A stretch of 64,000 nucleotides of DNA, taken from Ammoniphilus sp. YIM 78166. Its GTDB lineage: Bacteria; Bacillota; Bacilli; Aneurinibacillales; RAOX-1. The stretch spans positions 93,086 to 157,085 of the forward strand of contig NZ_SDLR01000005.1 of assembly GCF_004522215.1 (NCBI RefSeq), given 5' to 3'. The translations under genes were made by a program, and so were the position numbers. Positions 18,732-27,877 of this stretch are shown one piece after another; position 1 is the first letter of the stretch; each line of letters begins with the position of its first letter. The notes under the pieces are model-generated. The model was given only the letters and a program-made list of their open reading frames with translations, was not told the origin of the DNA and did not search any database.

Positions 18732-20051
18732 TTAAAAAAGCAAAAATCCTAACGAAATCACCGCTCCCGAGACAAATAACACGATCAAGCAATAGCCCAT
18801 GATGTCTCTTGCGCCAAGTCCTGCGATGGCAAGAGCAGGAAGTGCCCAGAATGGCTGGATCATGTTCGTCCAGGCATCGCCCCAAGCGATGGCCATGGCT
18901 GTTTTGGCTGCATCAACACCTAACTCCGCTCCCGCAGGCATCATGATAGGGGCTTGAACCGCCCATTGTCCGCCGCCGGAAGGAACGAAAATGTTGACTA
19001 ATCCGGCAGCCCAGAAGGACAGGAGCGGGAATGTCGTGGCATTGGAAATGCTGACGAACCATTGCGACATGCTTGCGGCTAGGCCTGAAGAGACCATCAT
19101 CCCCATGATTCCAGCGTAAAATGGAAACTGAATCACGATCCCTGTGGTTCCTTTTACTGCTTCAGCGGCAGCATCGAGAAATTTGCGAGGAGTGCCATGA
19201 AGCAAAATACCGCAGAACAAAAAGACGAAATTGACAATATCCAGATTTAATTTAAAGCCGTTTTTTCCAAAGTAATAGACTATAAAGCCGAAGCCCATAA
19301 CTGAAATGATCTGCGAAACGAGACGGCTGTTTTCAAGACGATCAGCTGGCGTTAGAGCAGTTGCCGCTGCGACCTCCTTTTTCTCCACAGGCTCGTCTTG
19401 GATACCACGGAAGACAAAAGCCTTTCCTTTTTCCGGCATCATCAATCGATTCACGATCGGCAATGTGATGAACAAAGCAGCAAGAATGAACAAATTCATC
19501 GGCGAAAAAATCGTCTGGCTGGTTGGGATGACCCCAATGAGATCGACCACGATATGCTTATCTGTGGCAATGGTTAAAGGAATGGAGCCGGAGAAGCCCC
19601 CGTGCCAAACGATAAACCCACTGTAAGCGCTTGCGATTAACAGGCGGTAGTCAACCCCGTCTACTTTCTTGGCGATTTCGCGCGCAAGCAGCGCTCCAAT
19701 GACCAGACCAAAGCCCCAGTTTAACCATGCCGCAGCGGCTGATACAACGGTTGTCAAGATGATGGCTCTACCTGGTGTTTTAGCCGTAGAAGCAATCGCT
19801 TGCAAAAGTCGGCTGAACAATGGCGTCTTGGCCAGCGTGTATCCCGTTACGAGTATCAGCAACATTTGCATGGAGAAAGCTAAGAGATTCCAAAAGTCTT
19901 CTCCCCAGAATTGAACCATTTGGATCGGCGTATTCCCTGCAAACAGCCCAAATCCAAACACGACGACAGTTAGAATGACAGCAAATAAAAACGGATCAGG
20001 CAAAAAACGATTGACCAGGCTGACACTGGCTTGAGTCATGGCTCTAAACAT
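18732..20051 (-). CDS. atoE: Short-chain fatty acid transporter (AtoE family)
   Basis: A 439-residue polytopic permease of the SCFA_trans family (PF02667). It carries typical blocks such as VNRFLPDPFLFAVILT at the N-terminus, NWGFGLVIGALLAREIA and VNIFVPSGGGQWAVQAPIM. It would import acetoacetate, butyrate or related acids. ATG 20051 is chosen because AGGAGGGAAACT stands directly before it; a start at 20090 has no ribosome binding site and lies over the promoter. A sigma-54 promoter is just upstream, next to an NtrC-type activator and its kinase. Confidence 0.9.
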   Translation of the reverse strand: MFRAMTQASVSLVNRFLPDPFLFAVILTVVVFGFGLFAGNTPIQMVQFWGEDFWNLLAFSMQMLLILVTGYTLAKTPLFSRLLQAIASTAKTPGRAIILTTVVSAAAAWLNWGFGLVIGALLAREIAKKVDGVDYRLLIASAYSGFIVWHGGFSGSIPLTIATDKHIVVDLIGVIPTSQTIFSPMNLFILAALFITLPIVNRLMMPEKGKAFVFRGIQDEPVEKKEVAAATALTPADRLENSRLVSQIISVMGFGFIVYYFGKNGFKLNLDIVNFVFLFCGILLHGTPRKFLDAAAEAVKGTTGIVIQFPFYAGIMGMMVSSGLAASMSQWFVSISNATTFPLLSFWAAGLVNIFVPSGGGQWAVQAPIMMPAGAELGVDAAKTAMAIAWGDAWTNMIQPFWALPALAIAGLGARDIMGYCLIVLFVSGAVISLGFLLF

Positions 20052-20099
20052 AGTTTCCCTCCTATTTAGATGATAGAAATGATTTCCCATCTATCTAAA

Positions 20100-20115
20100 G
20101 CAAAAAGGATGCCAA
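20100..20115 (-). promoter_or_regulatory. Sigma-54 promoter of the fatty acid transporter gene
   Basis: The minus strand reads TTGGCATCCTTTTTGC: a TTGGCA -24 element and a TTGC -12 element with correct spacing (GG-N10-GC). It lies about 49 bases before the atoE start and downstream of the adjacent sigma-54 activator gene. Confidence 0.8.
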
Positions 20116-20206
20116 GGTCTTTAAAGCCTTTCTATAGACTGATAGGAGAGCTTTAGGCCATTCAACCGAGTAAAGATTCGCCAGCAGCTGGGTAAAATTT
20201 ACTCAC

Positions 20207-21586
20207 TTAATCGGCTAGGCCGTAATCCTGACACTTATACACGAAGGCTTTCCGCGACATTTGCAGAAGTCTTGCGGCCTGAGCTTTGTTTCCTTCCGTT
20301 TCTCTAAGAGCCCATTGCATCGCCTGCATCTCAGCCCGCTCAACCACCTCTCGAAGGGTAAATCCATAAGAAAAGGTTTCTTGTAAAGTAAACGCGTGGC
20401 TACTAGCTGCAGCCTGTTGAACCGCTCCTAATTCGGGCAGGTGCTCAGGTAAGAGAATGTCCCCTGAAGCCATAATCATCGAGCGGCAAATCACATTCTG
20501 CAGTTCACGGATATTCCCTGGCCAAGTATAAGCGCGCAGCTGCTTCAACGTTTCCGGTGCCAGGTAAGGGAGCTCCACTTCCATTTCTTTTGCATATCGA
20601 CTCAGAAAATGCTGAATAAGCTCTTCTAAATCTTCCATTCTCTCCCGCAGGGGAGGAACCTGAAGGTTCACTACATGAAGTCGATAATAGAGATCCTCTC
20701 GAAACTGTCCGGCTTCTACCATCTCTCTTAAATTTCGATTGGTGGCAGCAATGAGGCGCACGTCGACCTTCACGGTATGGTCACCGCCGACGCGGTCAAT
20801 CTCTCTTTCTTGTAGAAAACGAAGCAGCTTCACTTGAAGAGACAAGGGCATTTCACCCACTTCATCGAGAAACAAGGTCCCTTGATCCGCTAATTCTGCT
20901 TTTCCCAATTTCCGAGTCACAGCACCGGTAAAAGCCCCTTTTTCATGGCCAAACAATTCACTTTCTAATAGGTTCTCTGGAATCGCTCCACAATTCACCG
21001 TCACGAGACGATGGGCCGCGCGTGGACTATTCAAATGGATTTGTCTAGCTAATAACTCTTTTCCCGTGCCGCTTTCCCCTTCGATGAGTACAGTGATTGA
21101 GGAAGCGGCCACTTTTCCTATTAGCTTATAGATTTCCTGCATGGATCGAGATTGCCCCACCAGTCCATCCGGCTGAACAGCGACACTCTTTCGCAAATCC
21201 TTCACTTCTTCTATGAGGCGTTTTCGTTCTCTTGCCTTAGCGACGATCTCTTTAATATGGGAGATATCAAAGGGTTTCACGATGTAATCATAGGCTCCCA
21301 GGCGCATTGCTTCCATGGTCGTTTCCGCCGTATTATAAGCTGTGAACACGATAACTAATAAGGTAGGAAATGCCTCGCGGACGGTGCGCAAGAGTTCCAT
21401 CCCTCCCATCTCGGGCATATGAAGATCGAGTAGCATCAGCTCATATTGGCCAGGGTTATCCTTCAGGAACCCTAAGGCTTCCCTTCCATTTGTCGCTTCT
21501 TCCACTAGGAAGCCCTCTCGCTTAAACACGGTCCCTAACGCTTTGCGCACATGGAACTCGTCATCCACAATTAATAAACGGGTCAC
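20207..21586 (-). CDS. Sigma-54-dependent response regulator (AtoC/NtrC family)
   Basis: A 459-residue regulator in three parts. The receiver domain (1-120) has D54 in LLDLHMPEMGG. The AAA+ domain (about 140-375) has Walker A GESGTGKE, the sigma-54 contact loop GAFTGA and LFLDEVGEMP. The C-terminal Fis-type helix-turn-helix reads ETEGNKAQAARLLQMSRKAF. It would activate the sigma-54 promoter in front of the fatty acid transporter, in analogy to AtoC and atoDAEB. It overlaps the kinase gene by 4 bases. Confidence 0.93.
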   Translation of the reverse strand: MTRLLIVDDEFHVRKALGTVFKREGFLVEEATNGREALGFLKDNPGQYELMLLDLHMPEMGGMELLRTVREAFPTLLVIVFTAYNTAETTMEAMRLGAYDYIVKPFDISHIKEIVAKARERKRLIEEVKDLRKSVAVQPDGLVGQSRSMQEIYKLIGKVAASSITVLIEGESGTGKELLARQIHLNSPRAAHRLVTVNCGAIPENLLESELFGHEKGAFTGAVTRKLGKAELADQGTLFLDEVGEMPLSLQVKLLRFLQEREIDRVGGDHTVKVDVRLIAATNRNLREMVEAGQFREDLYYRLHVVNLQVPPLRERMEDLEELIQHFLSRYAKEMEVELPYLAPETLKQLRAYTWPGNIRELQNVICRSMIMASGDILLPEHLPELGAVQQAAASSHAFTLQETFSYGFTLREVVERAEMQAMQWALRETEGNKAQAARLLQMSRKAFVYKCQDYGLAD

Positions 21587-23388
21587 ACCCTCTCCTCCGT
21601 TCTCATAGGAAATTCCACTTGAAATAAAACGCCTTTTTCTTGATTATCAAAGAAAATCCGCCCTCCGTAAAGGGAAACGATATGCTGCGTGACGGAAAGC
21701 CCCAATCCGGTTCCCTCCGACCGACTCGTGGCAAAAGGCTGAAAGCAGTCGTCTCGAACAGGCCCACCCGTATTAAACACAGAAAAGCCTCGGACTTCGT
21801 TCACTTGAAATATCCGCAGGATCAAGTCTCCTCCCGGTTCAGCGGCTTGAACGGCATTCATGAGCAAGTTGATCACCACTTGCTGCAGGAGGTGAAAATC
21901 AGCTTGCATGACCACGGCTTCCCACTCTCTTTGAACCGCCAGTCTCTTTTTTCGGGCATCGTGCTCGATGAGCAGCCAGGATCGCTCAAACACCTCAATA
22001 AGTCGGACGGGACTTTCCTGTTGGATCGACGGCTTCCCAAAAAGAAGCAGTTGCTCCACCAAACGGTTGATGCGATCCACTTCTTTGGCAATAATTGACA
22101 AATATTCCCGGTTCGCCTCTGGATCTGGATCCTGGAGGCCTTCCTCTACAATCTGGCTAAAAGCCTTAATGGAGGTCAAAGGATTTCGAATTTCGTGAGC
22201 CATCCCGGCTGCCAGCTCCCCTAGAGCTCTCATTTGATCGGCACGGCGCATCCGCTCTTCCATTTTTTTTCGATCTCTCAAATCCCGAAAAACGACCACA
22301 ACCCCCATCGCCTGACCCTTAGCATCTCTTAGAAACGCCGTACTGCTATTAATCGGGATCAGCTCGCCGTTTCGGGACGGAAATTCAAGATCAATAGAAG
22401 CATAGGCTTCTCCCGTTTGCAGCGTCCGAAGCAAAGCGCTCTGCTGAGCGGCTTGCACACCCGGAGGAAAAATGAGCTCGTAGCGTTTTCCCATCATTTC
22501 CTCTATCGAATATCCTGTGATTTGCGCGGCGGCCTCATTCCACTCCGTCACTTTCCCTTCCCGATCTAGCGTAATAATTCCATCGCTTACACTGCTCACG
22601 ATCGCATCCGTATGGCCCTTGATCCTCGCAATTCGGTGGAGCAGCTCATTCACCGCTTGAGGGATGCGACCAAGCTCTCCCTCCTCTTCCGGCACTCGCT
22701 TGGATAAGTCGCCGCCGTCCCCGATTTTTTGAATTGCCCCGATGATCCGGTCTATCTTCCCTCCAATTCGGTTGGCTGCATAAAGGGAGCAAAGAATACT
22801 GATGAGTCCCCCGATCGCAAGGATCGATAGAATTTTCCGTTCCATGTCAGCGAGTTGCATTTGGATATCGCTCATAAGCTCGTTTGCCCAAACGTACCCG
22901 ATAATCTCCCCCTCGCGCTGCAGCGGAACCATCGCATTCATGATGTAGCCTCGAACCTGCTCACCCGTATATACTCTCGGCTGACCATCCTCCAGAACAA
23001 GCCGACCGGGATGGTCGGCCCCGATCGAAACGCCAATCTTATGCTTTAATTCGTGGCTGGGCCCGTAGGTGACCACCGCGTCTAATTCTTTCGAATAATA
23101 GCCGACTCCCACCCCAGGATTATCTGCAGCCACTCGATCCGATATCAGCTGAAGCTTTTCATTAAGCACCGCTAACTTTTGTTCTCGTGTCAACTGACCC
23201 TCCCCGAGCAGATCATTCCATGTCCCAATAAACATATTGTCAAGTCCTCTGGCAATGGAGATCAGCCGCGCTTCCTTTTCTTGAAGCAAGGACTCCTCCA
23301 ACTGATGAATGAGATAGTATCCCGTAAACAAAACCGGGATGGTAATGGCCAGCAAAACTGCCAGCATCAGTTGTATTCGGATAATCAT
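21583..23388 (-). CDS. Membrane sensor histidine kinase (AtoS-like)
   Basis: A 601-residue kinase: transmembrane helix at about 7-27, an extracellular sensor of about 140 residues (single-Cache-like, VGVGYYSKELDAVVTYGP), a second helix near 185-205, HAMP, PAS (TEWNEAAAQITGYSIEEMMGK), HisKA with MAHEIRNPLTSIKAF and HATPase_c with NLLMNAVQAA and GTGLGLSVTQ. The N/G boxes are compact, as in AtoS and KinB-type kinases. It forms an operon with the sigma-54 regulator and probably senses the fatty acid or acetoacetate. Confidence 0.92.
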   Translation of the reverse strand: MIIRIQLMLAVLLAITIPVLFTGYYLIHQLEESLLQEKEARLISIARGLDNMFIGTWNDLLGEGQLTREQKLAVLNEKLQLISDRVAADNPGVGVGYYSKELDAVVTYGPSHELKHKIGVSIGADHPGRLVLEDGQPRVYTGEQVRGYIMNAMVPLQREGEIIGYVWANELMSDIQMQLADMERKILSILAIGGLISILCSLYAANRIGGKIDRIIGAIQKIGDGGDLSKRVPEEEGELGRIPQAVNELLHRIARIKGHTDAIVSSVSDGIITLDREGKVTEWNEAAAQITGYSIEEMMGKRYELIFPPGVQAAQQSALLRTLQTGEAYASIDLEFPSRNGELIPINSSTAFLRDAKGQAMGVVVVFRDLRDRKKMEERMRRADQMRALGELAAGMAHEIRNPLTSIKAFSQIVEEGLQDPDPEANREYLSIIAKEVDRINRLVEQLLLFGKPSIQQESPVRLIEVFERSWLLIEHDARKKRLAVQREWEAVVMQADFHLLQQVVINLLMNAVQAAEPGGDLILRIFQVNEVRGFSVFNTGGPVRDDCFQPFATSRSEGTGLGLSVTQHIVSLYGGRIFFDNQEKGVLFQVEFPMRTEERV

Positions 23389-23589
23389 ATTTATAGCATC
23401 CTCTCAAAGGTTGGGATGACTCCCATAGACCGATATTTCTTCAAATGTCTCGTGTCACCTGGGATCGCTTAAAAGGCCATGTCGTCGTTTTAGAATCGCG
23501 TTATCCGGGTTAGGTTTCACTAACTTAACTTTACTACAAGCTGTAATATAAGACTATCGTTCCCCAAACAGGGCGCGGCTCAGGTAGTA

Positions 23590-23760
23590 AGAAATAGACC
23601 ATGAGTTGCTAGCTTGTGGTCGATCATCAAGTTAGGGAATAGTTCAGAGCTACAGCCCATTGTTCTATTCTTTTTGGTCATGAATGTCAGAAGGCCAAAG
23701 AGCTTTATCTCCAAGACTGGAGGTAAAGCTTTTTGCTTTCTAATGCAGAAGATGTTCTGG
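23590..23760. repeat. Decayed copy of the type I toxin-antitoxin unit
   Basis: It contains GAAATAGACCATGAGTTG, the block TTCTTTTTGGTCATGAATGT shared with the toxin 3' end, and the AAGCTTTACC hairpin. On the minus strand the shared block still encodes LTFMTKK, but the upstream toxin codons are replaced. 23760-24070 shows no gene. Confidence 0.5.
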
Positions 23761-24072
23761 TGTAAAAATTTTCAAATTTTAATGATGGCGAGGTTGTCCC
23801 CCCAAGCCGATTGGATCAACCTGAGAAGACAACCCCGTTTCCTGTTAAGTACTTACGGATTTGGACGGACGGTTGCTTCTTTTCAGGTACCTTTTGAACT
23901 TGCTTGCCCCTATACCTAAAATACTAGAGTATGGCCACGAGGCTTCTAAGGCTTGTCTCATGTTTTGTTATGAACTCCTCTCCACAAGAATTATTTACTT
24001 CCCCGATTTTTATCAAGTGGTGTCTTCTTACTCTTTGGAGTTCATTTTCCATGAGGTTTACGCGGCCTCTAT

Positions 24073-24101
24073 TTTACATTTCTCTATCCCCAATGTATAA
24101 T
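24073..24101 (+). promoter_or_regulatory. Promoter of the antitoxin RNA
   Basis: TTTACA (24073-24078) and TATAAT (24096-24101) are spaced by exactly 17 bases. The predicted transcription start is near 24108. A degraded version is present at 30835. Confidence 0.75.
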
Positions 24102-24107
24102 AAAATT

Positions 24108-24250
24108 AACAAGTCACAAAATAAAAAAGAGACCTGTAGTGCTGGAACACTACAGGTCACGTACAACAGACGTTCCCAAAAAGGGGATTGGCTCAATGTC
24201 GAAGAAATAGACCACAGAGTTGTCAGCTCACGGGTGGTCTATTTCTTTTT
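24108..24250 (+). ncRNA. Predicted type I antitoxin RNA
   Basis: An RNA of about 140 bases is predicted from the promoter at 24073-24101 to a strong terminator: stem AAATAGACCAC (24205-24215) with GTGGTCTATTT (24234-24244), then CTTTTT. It runs antisense to the 3' end and trailer of the toxin gene on the other strand, the arrangement known for txpA/RatA and bsrG/SR4 of Bacillus. An 11-bp hairpin near its 5' end (24131-24158) covaries between the copies at 30873 and 54053. Confidence 0.65.
24123..24158 (-). terminator. Terminator of the toxin mRNA
   Basis: On the minus strand, GACCTGTAGTG pairs with CACTACAGGTC around a six-base loop and is followed by TCTTTTTTATTTT. It ends the toxin transcript inside the region complementary to the antitoxin RNA. 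Confidence 0.7.
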
Positions 24251-24349
24251 GGTCATGAATGTCAGAATGGCAATGACGACACCAACGAATGTTAATGTGA
24301 ACATGCCTAGATTTAATGCTAAATCTATTGCATCATATACTGACACCAT
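24239..24349 (-). CDS. Small hydrophobic type I toxin (holin-like toxin family)
   Basis: A 36-residue peptide beginning MVSVYDAIDLAL and ending TFMTKKK. It has one transmembrane helix and a lysine-rich C-terminus, the layout of the Firmicute holin-like/TxpA-BsrG toxins that insert into the membrane. The ribosome binding site AAAGGGGGTGAG precedes the ATG. A minus-strand TATAAT lies upstream near 24420, with no clear -35. Its 3' part overlaps the predicted antitoxin RNA. This is the only copy in the window with a complete toxin frame. Confidence 0.75.
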   Translation of the reverse strand: MVSVYDAIDLALNLGMFTLTFVGVVIAILTFMTKKK

Positions 24350-24533
24350 ATTCTCACCCCCTTTCATACAGGGATGAGCCGACCACCCATGAGGAGCCGA
24401 TTCTATTGTACTAGTCTATTATATCATAATGAAAATGATACGAACATATGTTTTGTTGATTTTAGGAAAACCCCAGCCCGGACTTCTTTTTCGTTAATGC
24501 GACCGATTTTCGCGTTATAATGCCGGCAAAAAA

Positions 24534-24863
24534 TTAGAGCTCGTTGTATTTCTTATTGGATCCGAAAGCTTTTCCCACCGGGTACTTTTGTTTGTTTTTC
24601 TCGATCTTCTCTTCGATCGCTTCCTGAATATTGATATCTAAATCATGAGCGAGGTATAACGCATAGATGAGAACGTCCGCCAGCTCTTCTTTGATCTTGG
24701 GAAGGTTCTGTTCCACTGCCGTTTGGCTTTCCTTCCACTGAAAGTTCTCTAGTAATTCACTTGCTTCTAGAGAGATTGAGATCGCGAGATCCTTGGGTGT
24801 ATGGAATTGTTCCCAGTCTCTTTCTTTTCGAAAGACTAATAATTCATGGATGAGTTCCTGCAC
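24534..24863 (-). CDS. MazG-like nucleotide pyrophosphohydrolase
   Basis: A 109-residue single-domain all-alpha NTP pyrophosphatase of the MazG/RS21-C6 (dCTPase) type. It shows the metal-binding EASELLE motif (EXXE) near residue 33 and KEELADVLIYAL (EXXD) near residue 58. Such enzymes hydrolyse non-canonical or excess dNTPs. A monocistronic gene 37 bases downstream of the oxidoreductase on the same strand; a shared transcript is possible. Confidence 0.88.
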   Translation of the reverse strand: MQELIHELLVFRKERDWEQFHTPKDLAISISLEASELLENFQWKESQTAVEQNLPKIKEELADVLIYALYLAHDLDINIQEAIEEKIEKNKQKYPVGKAFGSNKKYNEL

Positions 24864-24900
24864 AGGTTTTCCTCCAGGTGTATTGTTTTAGGTTAGTCGA

Positions 24901-25875
24901 TTACTCACTGTTTCTTTTCCCTGCCATACTGTATATTTGATCAATTATTTTCATATTTGCAATGGATTTTTCCGGAGAGTAAAATGGTTTCTGATCGTAA
25001 AGGATACAAGAGGAAAAATGTTCGATTTGAAGAGTGTAGGCATCATACTCTTCAAATGTTTCCACTCGATGACCAAGATGACCTGAAATATCGATGGCTG
25101 GTACCCCTTTGTCAGGTCTAAATGGCAAAGTAACCTTAATTACTCCAATTTCTCCTACAATTTCAACAAACTGTCTTTGGGCATATTCAAATGAACAGTC
25201 AAACTGAACCATTACATCATTCGGGAAAACAAGTTGGGCGTTAAGCGTCAGGTCAACTTGATTAGAGAATTTTGCAATAGATTGTACTTGAGATGGTTCG
25301 CCACCCAATAAGAGACTACTTACATGTACACAGTAAGTGCCAACATCATAAAGTGCTCCTCCTCCCTTTAACGGTTCAAGACGTATATCGTTAGGTTGGT
25401 TTAATAAAAACGAAAAGGCTGCATTAATCTTCTTCACCTTTCCGATTTCACCCTTATCTATCAACTCCCTCACTCTCTTCCATTGAGGATGAAATTGATA
25501 CATAAAAGCTTCCATGAATTTTACGCCGTGCTGTTTACAACTTTCGACCATTTCCATAGCCTGTTTGGCATTTAATGCGATTGGCTTCTCGCACAAGATA
25601 TGCTTTCCCTTTTCGGCAGCACGTATCGTCCACTCTGCATGTAGATGATTAGGTAACGGAATATATACCGCATCAATATCGGGATCTTCGAGTAATTTCT
25701 CATAGCTGTCATATACTTTCGGTATCTGATGGCGTTCAGCAAACATCCTCGCTTTTTTCTCATCACGACTGGCGACAGCGATAACCTCAGCGTTGGCAGC
25801 GGAGTGAATGGCGGGAACTACCTGCTTATCAGCAATTCGTGCAGTGCTCATAATTCCATATTTTATTTTCTGCAT
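24901..25875 (-). CDS. Gfo/Idh/MocA family oxidoreductase
   Basis: A 324-residue NAD(P)-dependent oxidoreductase. The N-terminal Rossmann fold (1-120) includes the EKPIALNAKQA motif with the catalytic lysine; the C-terminal Gfo/Idh/MocA domain carries GGGALYDVGTYCVH. The N-terminal nucleotide motif is unusual (IMSTARIA instead of GxGxxG), as seen in the dihydrodiol-dehydrogenase/xylose dehydrogenase subgroup. Substrate unknown, likely a sugar or cyclitol. Confidence 0.88.
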   Translation of the reverse strand: MQKIKYGIMSTARIADKQVVPAIHSAANAEVIAVASRDEKKARMFAERHQIPKVYDSYEKLLEDPDIDAVYIPLPNHLHAEWTIRAAEKGKHILCEKPIALNAKQAMEMVESCKQHGVKFMEAFMYQFHPQWKRVRELIDKGEIGKVKKINAAFSFLLNQPNDIRLEPLKGGGALYDVGTYCVHVSSLLLGGEPSQVQSIAKFSNQVDLTLNAQLVFPNDVMVQFDCSFEYAQRQFVEIVGEIGVIKVTLPFRPDKGVPAIDISGHLGHRVETFEEYDAYTLQIEHFSSCILYDQKPFYSPEKSIANMKIIDQIYSMAGKRNSE

Positions 25876-26106
25876 TAATCCACTTCCTTTCTATGTGACT
25901 TCTACTCAACTGTAATTGACCATTTTCTATAAATACGTTCTCTTTCCTCATTCGGAGTTATTTTCCGTATTTAAGCAATTGAAAAAAACTCTCTTCTAAG
26001 TAAATAGATATGGAACGACCCTCTTTTTATTGAGAACTCGTTCCATATTGCCAATTGGTATATTATCTATTTCCATTATACTACAAATTCGCAATTCTTT
26101 ATAGAC

Positions 26107-26135
26107 TTTACTTACAATTGATCCCACATTATACT
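26107..26135 (+). promoter_or_regulatory. Promoter of arr
   Basis: TTTACT (26107-26112), 17-base spacer, TATACT (26130-26135), 35 bases before the arr start. Upstream, ATATGGAACGA at 26009 and TCGTTCCATAT at 26039 form an 11-bp inverted repeat that could be a terminator of unknown orientation or a regulatory hairpin. Confidence 0.6.
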
Positions 26136-26169
26136 ATTATTTACAAAACTGAAAAAGAGGTGTATCCGT

Positions 26170-26586
26170 ATGAATGATAATAAAGATGTCTTAGATCATG
26201 GTCCTTTTTTTCATGGTACTAAAGCAGAACTTAAAATTGGAGACCTTTTAGAACCGCAACACTTATCAAATTACCAAGATAAAAAATCAAACTTTATCTA
26301 TTTCACTGGGACATTAGAAGCAGCGAAATGGGGTGCCGAATTAGCAAAGTCTACTTCGAAAGAAAGAATTTACATCGTAGAACCATTAGGTGATTTTGAA
26401 AACGATCCGAATTTAACTGATAAACGTTTTCCTGGAAATCCCACACGTTCTTATCGGTCTAAATCACCTTTAAAAATTTTAGCCGAATTGGGAACATGGG
26501 AAAGACATTCCGATGAAGAAATTAATCATATGATTGCATCATTAAAAAAGTTAACTGAAGAAGGAAAAAATGTAATATACGATTAA
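26170..26586 (+). CDS. arr: Rifampin ADP-ribosyltransferase (Arr)
   Basis: A 138-residue Arr enzyme, the normal length for the family. It transfers ADP-ribose from NAD to the C23 hydroxyl of rifamycins. Family blocks present: FFHGTKAELKIGDLL, NFIYFTGTLEAAKWGAELA, IYIVEPLGDFENDPN and GNPTRSYRS. The coding sequence is more AT-rich than neighbouring operons. It has its own promoter and terminator and lies between repeat relics, which fits acquisition by transfer. RBS AAAGAGGTG. Confidence 0.93.
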   Translation: MNDNKDVLDHGPFFHGTKAELKIGDLLEPQHLSNYQDKKSNFIYFTGTLEAAKWGAELAKSTSKERIYIVEPLGDFENDPNLTDKRFPGNPTRSYRSKSPLKILAELGTWERHSDEEINHMIASLKKLTEEGKNVIYD

Positions 26587-26652
26587 TCCTTACAATATAT
26601 AAAATCATGAATTAAAAAAGGGAGCATCAGAAAAATGCAGTTTACACCATAG

Positions 26653-26697
26653 AAAACTCGGTTCCTTACGATGTTTAGGAACCGAGTTTTTTGTTTC
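26653..26697 (+). terminator. Terminator of arr
   Basis: A 14-bp perfect stem, AAAACTCGGTTCCT with AGGAACCGAGTTTT, followed by TTGTTTCGTTT. Confidence 0.85.
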
Positions 26698-26756
26698 GTT
26701 TATTAAGCTAACCGTTGTATAACTCTTACATCATTAAAAGGATTCATCAATTTCAG

Positions 26757-27100
26757 AATGACAAAAAGCTTTATCTCCTAGACAAGGTAAAGCTTTTTAT
26801 TACACGGAGTTGTTGGCTCATAGGTGGTCTATTTCTTTTTGGTCATGAATGTCAGAATGTCGATGCTAAAAAACTAATACGCCTCCCCTCTTCCGCCACC
26901 ATAGGTAATGACTGGACAACCATCGCTCCTTCATGCCGTGTGGGTTTAATTTATAAACCTATACTTGCAGATGTATAATTGATACAGTTGTAGTCTAGTC
27001 GATCATGAAGTTAGGGAATAGTTCAAAGTCGCTTTGGTCATGAATGTTAGAATGGCAAAGAGCTTTATCTTCAAGACCCTTGTTAAGCAGGCCCAATCCC
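26757..27100. repeat. Two decayed copies of the type I toxin-antitoxin unit
   Basis: The first (about 26757-26865) keeps the AAGCTTTATC hairpin and the block CTATTTCTTTTTGGTCATGA with the last toxin codons, then loses similarity. The second (about 26995-27085) keeps TTTGGTCATGAATGTTAGAA and AAAGAGCTTTATC. Neither has a toxin start or a promoter. No other gene is seen in 26700-27120. Confidence 0.5.
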
Positions 27101-27120
27101 TCTATATTTCTATCTAAACT

Positions 27121-27154
27121 AAAAAAGCAGGAACCTATTATCGTTCCTACTTTA
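27121..27154 (-). terminator. Terminator of the SDR gene
   Basis: On the minus strand AGTAGGAAC...GTTCCTGCT is followed by TTTTTTAG, directly after the SDR stop. Confidence 0.7.
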
Positions 27155-27160
27155 CCCTAC

Positions 27161-27877
27161 TTAAGGATTCGTTGACCATAGACCAGCTGTTTTTAACACC
27201 ACTCGCGGGTGAAGCTTTAAGCCTGCTACAATCAAGTCAGCCAGATCTTCAGGATGCATGACTCTATCGACATCCCCCGAAATCAAATTTAGTTCATTGG
27301 CTAAATCCGTCGTCACCGTACTAGGAGCAAGGGCTGTGACCCGAATATTATGCTTTCTTACCTCCATCATCAGGGATTCAGTCAGGCCTAACACCGCAAA
27401 TTTCGAGGCGCTGTAAGCACTTGTAACAGGAGCTCCCTTTTGACCCGCCGTAGAAGAAATATTTACGATATCCCCTGCTTTTTTCTCAATCATTTCTGGT
27501 AAAACCGCTCTGGTAACATTGTATACGCCCATCAGATTCACACGGATGATGCTTTCCCATTCAACAGGAGATAAATCAAGGAAGCCTCCGAATTTAGCAA
27601 TCCCTGCATTGTTAATTAAGATATCGATAGCGCCTAAGTCGGACCTGATTTTCTCGACGGCGTTCTCTACTGACTCTAGATCCGCCACATCCGCTGTTGC
27701 CGTTGACACTTGGACTCCATAAACCGTTAACTCCTCCTGCACTCGATCTAAATGAGATGCATTCCGTCCGATGAGTCCAAGCTGAACCCCTTCTTTTACT
27801 AAGGCATGCGCCGTGGCTCGTCCAATTCCTCTGCCTCCGCCCGTAATGAGCGCGGTCTTTCCGTTTATAGAGATCAT
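27161..27877 (-). CDS. SDR family oxidoreductase (3-oxoacyl-ACP reductase-like)
   Basis: A 238-residue classical short-chain dehydrogenase: [12 protein letters not shown] nucleotide motif near the N-terminus, [10 protein letters not shown], catalytic Ser in NISSTAG and YSASK with Tyr and Lys. Arg after Gly-Gly suggests NADP preference. ATG 27877 is chosen because AAAGGAG lies 8 bases upstream; the in-frame GTG at 27886 overlaps the ribosome binding site. Single-gene unit; the physiological substrate cannot be told from sequence. Confidence 0.9.
   Translation of the reverse strand: MISINGKTALITGGGRGIGRATAHALVKEGVQLGLIGRNASHLDRVQEELTVYGVQVSTATADVADLESVENAVEKIRSDLGAIDILINNAGIAKFGGFLDLSPVEWESIIRVNLMGVYNVTRAVLPEMIEKKAGDIVNISSTAGQKGAPVTSAYSASKFAVLGLTESLMMEVRKHNIRVTALAPSTVTTDLANELNLISGDVDRVMHPEDLADLIVAGLKLHPRVVLKTAGLWSTNP

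Noticed and set aside
26009..26049. Rifamycin-responsive element before arr
   Set aside because: The 11-bp inverted repeat does not match the actinobacterial rifamycin-associated element and lies upstream of the promoter; I note it only as a hairpin.
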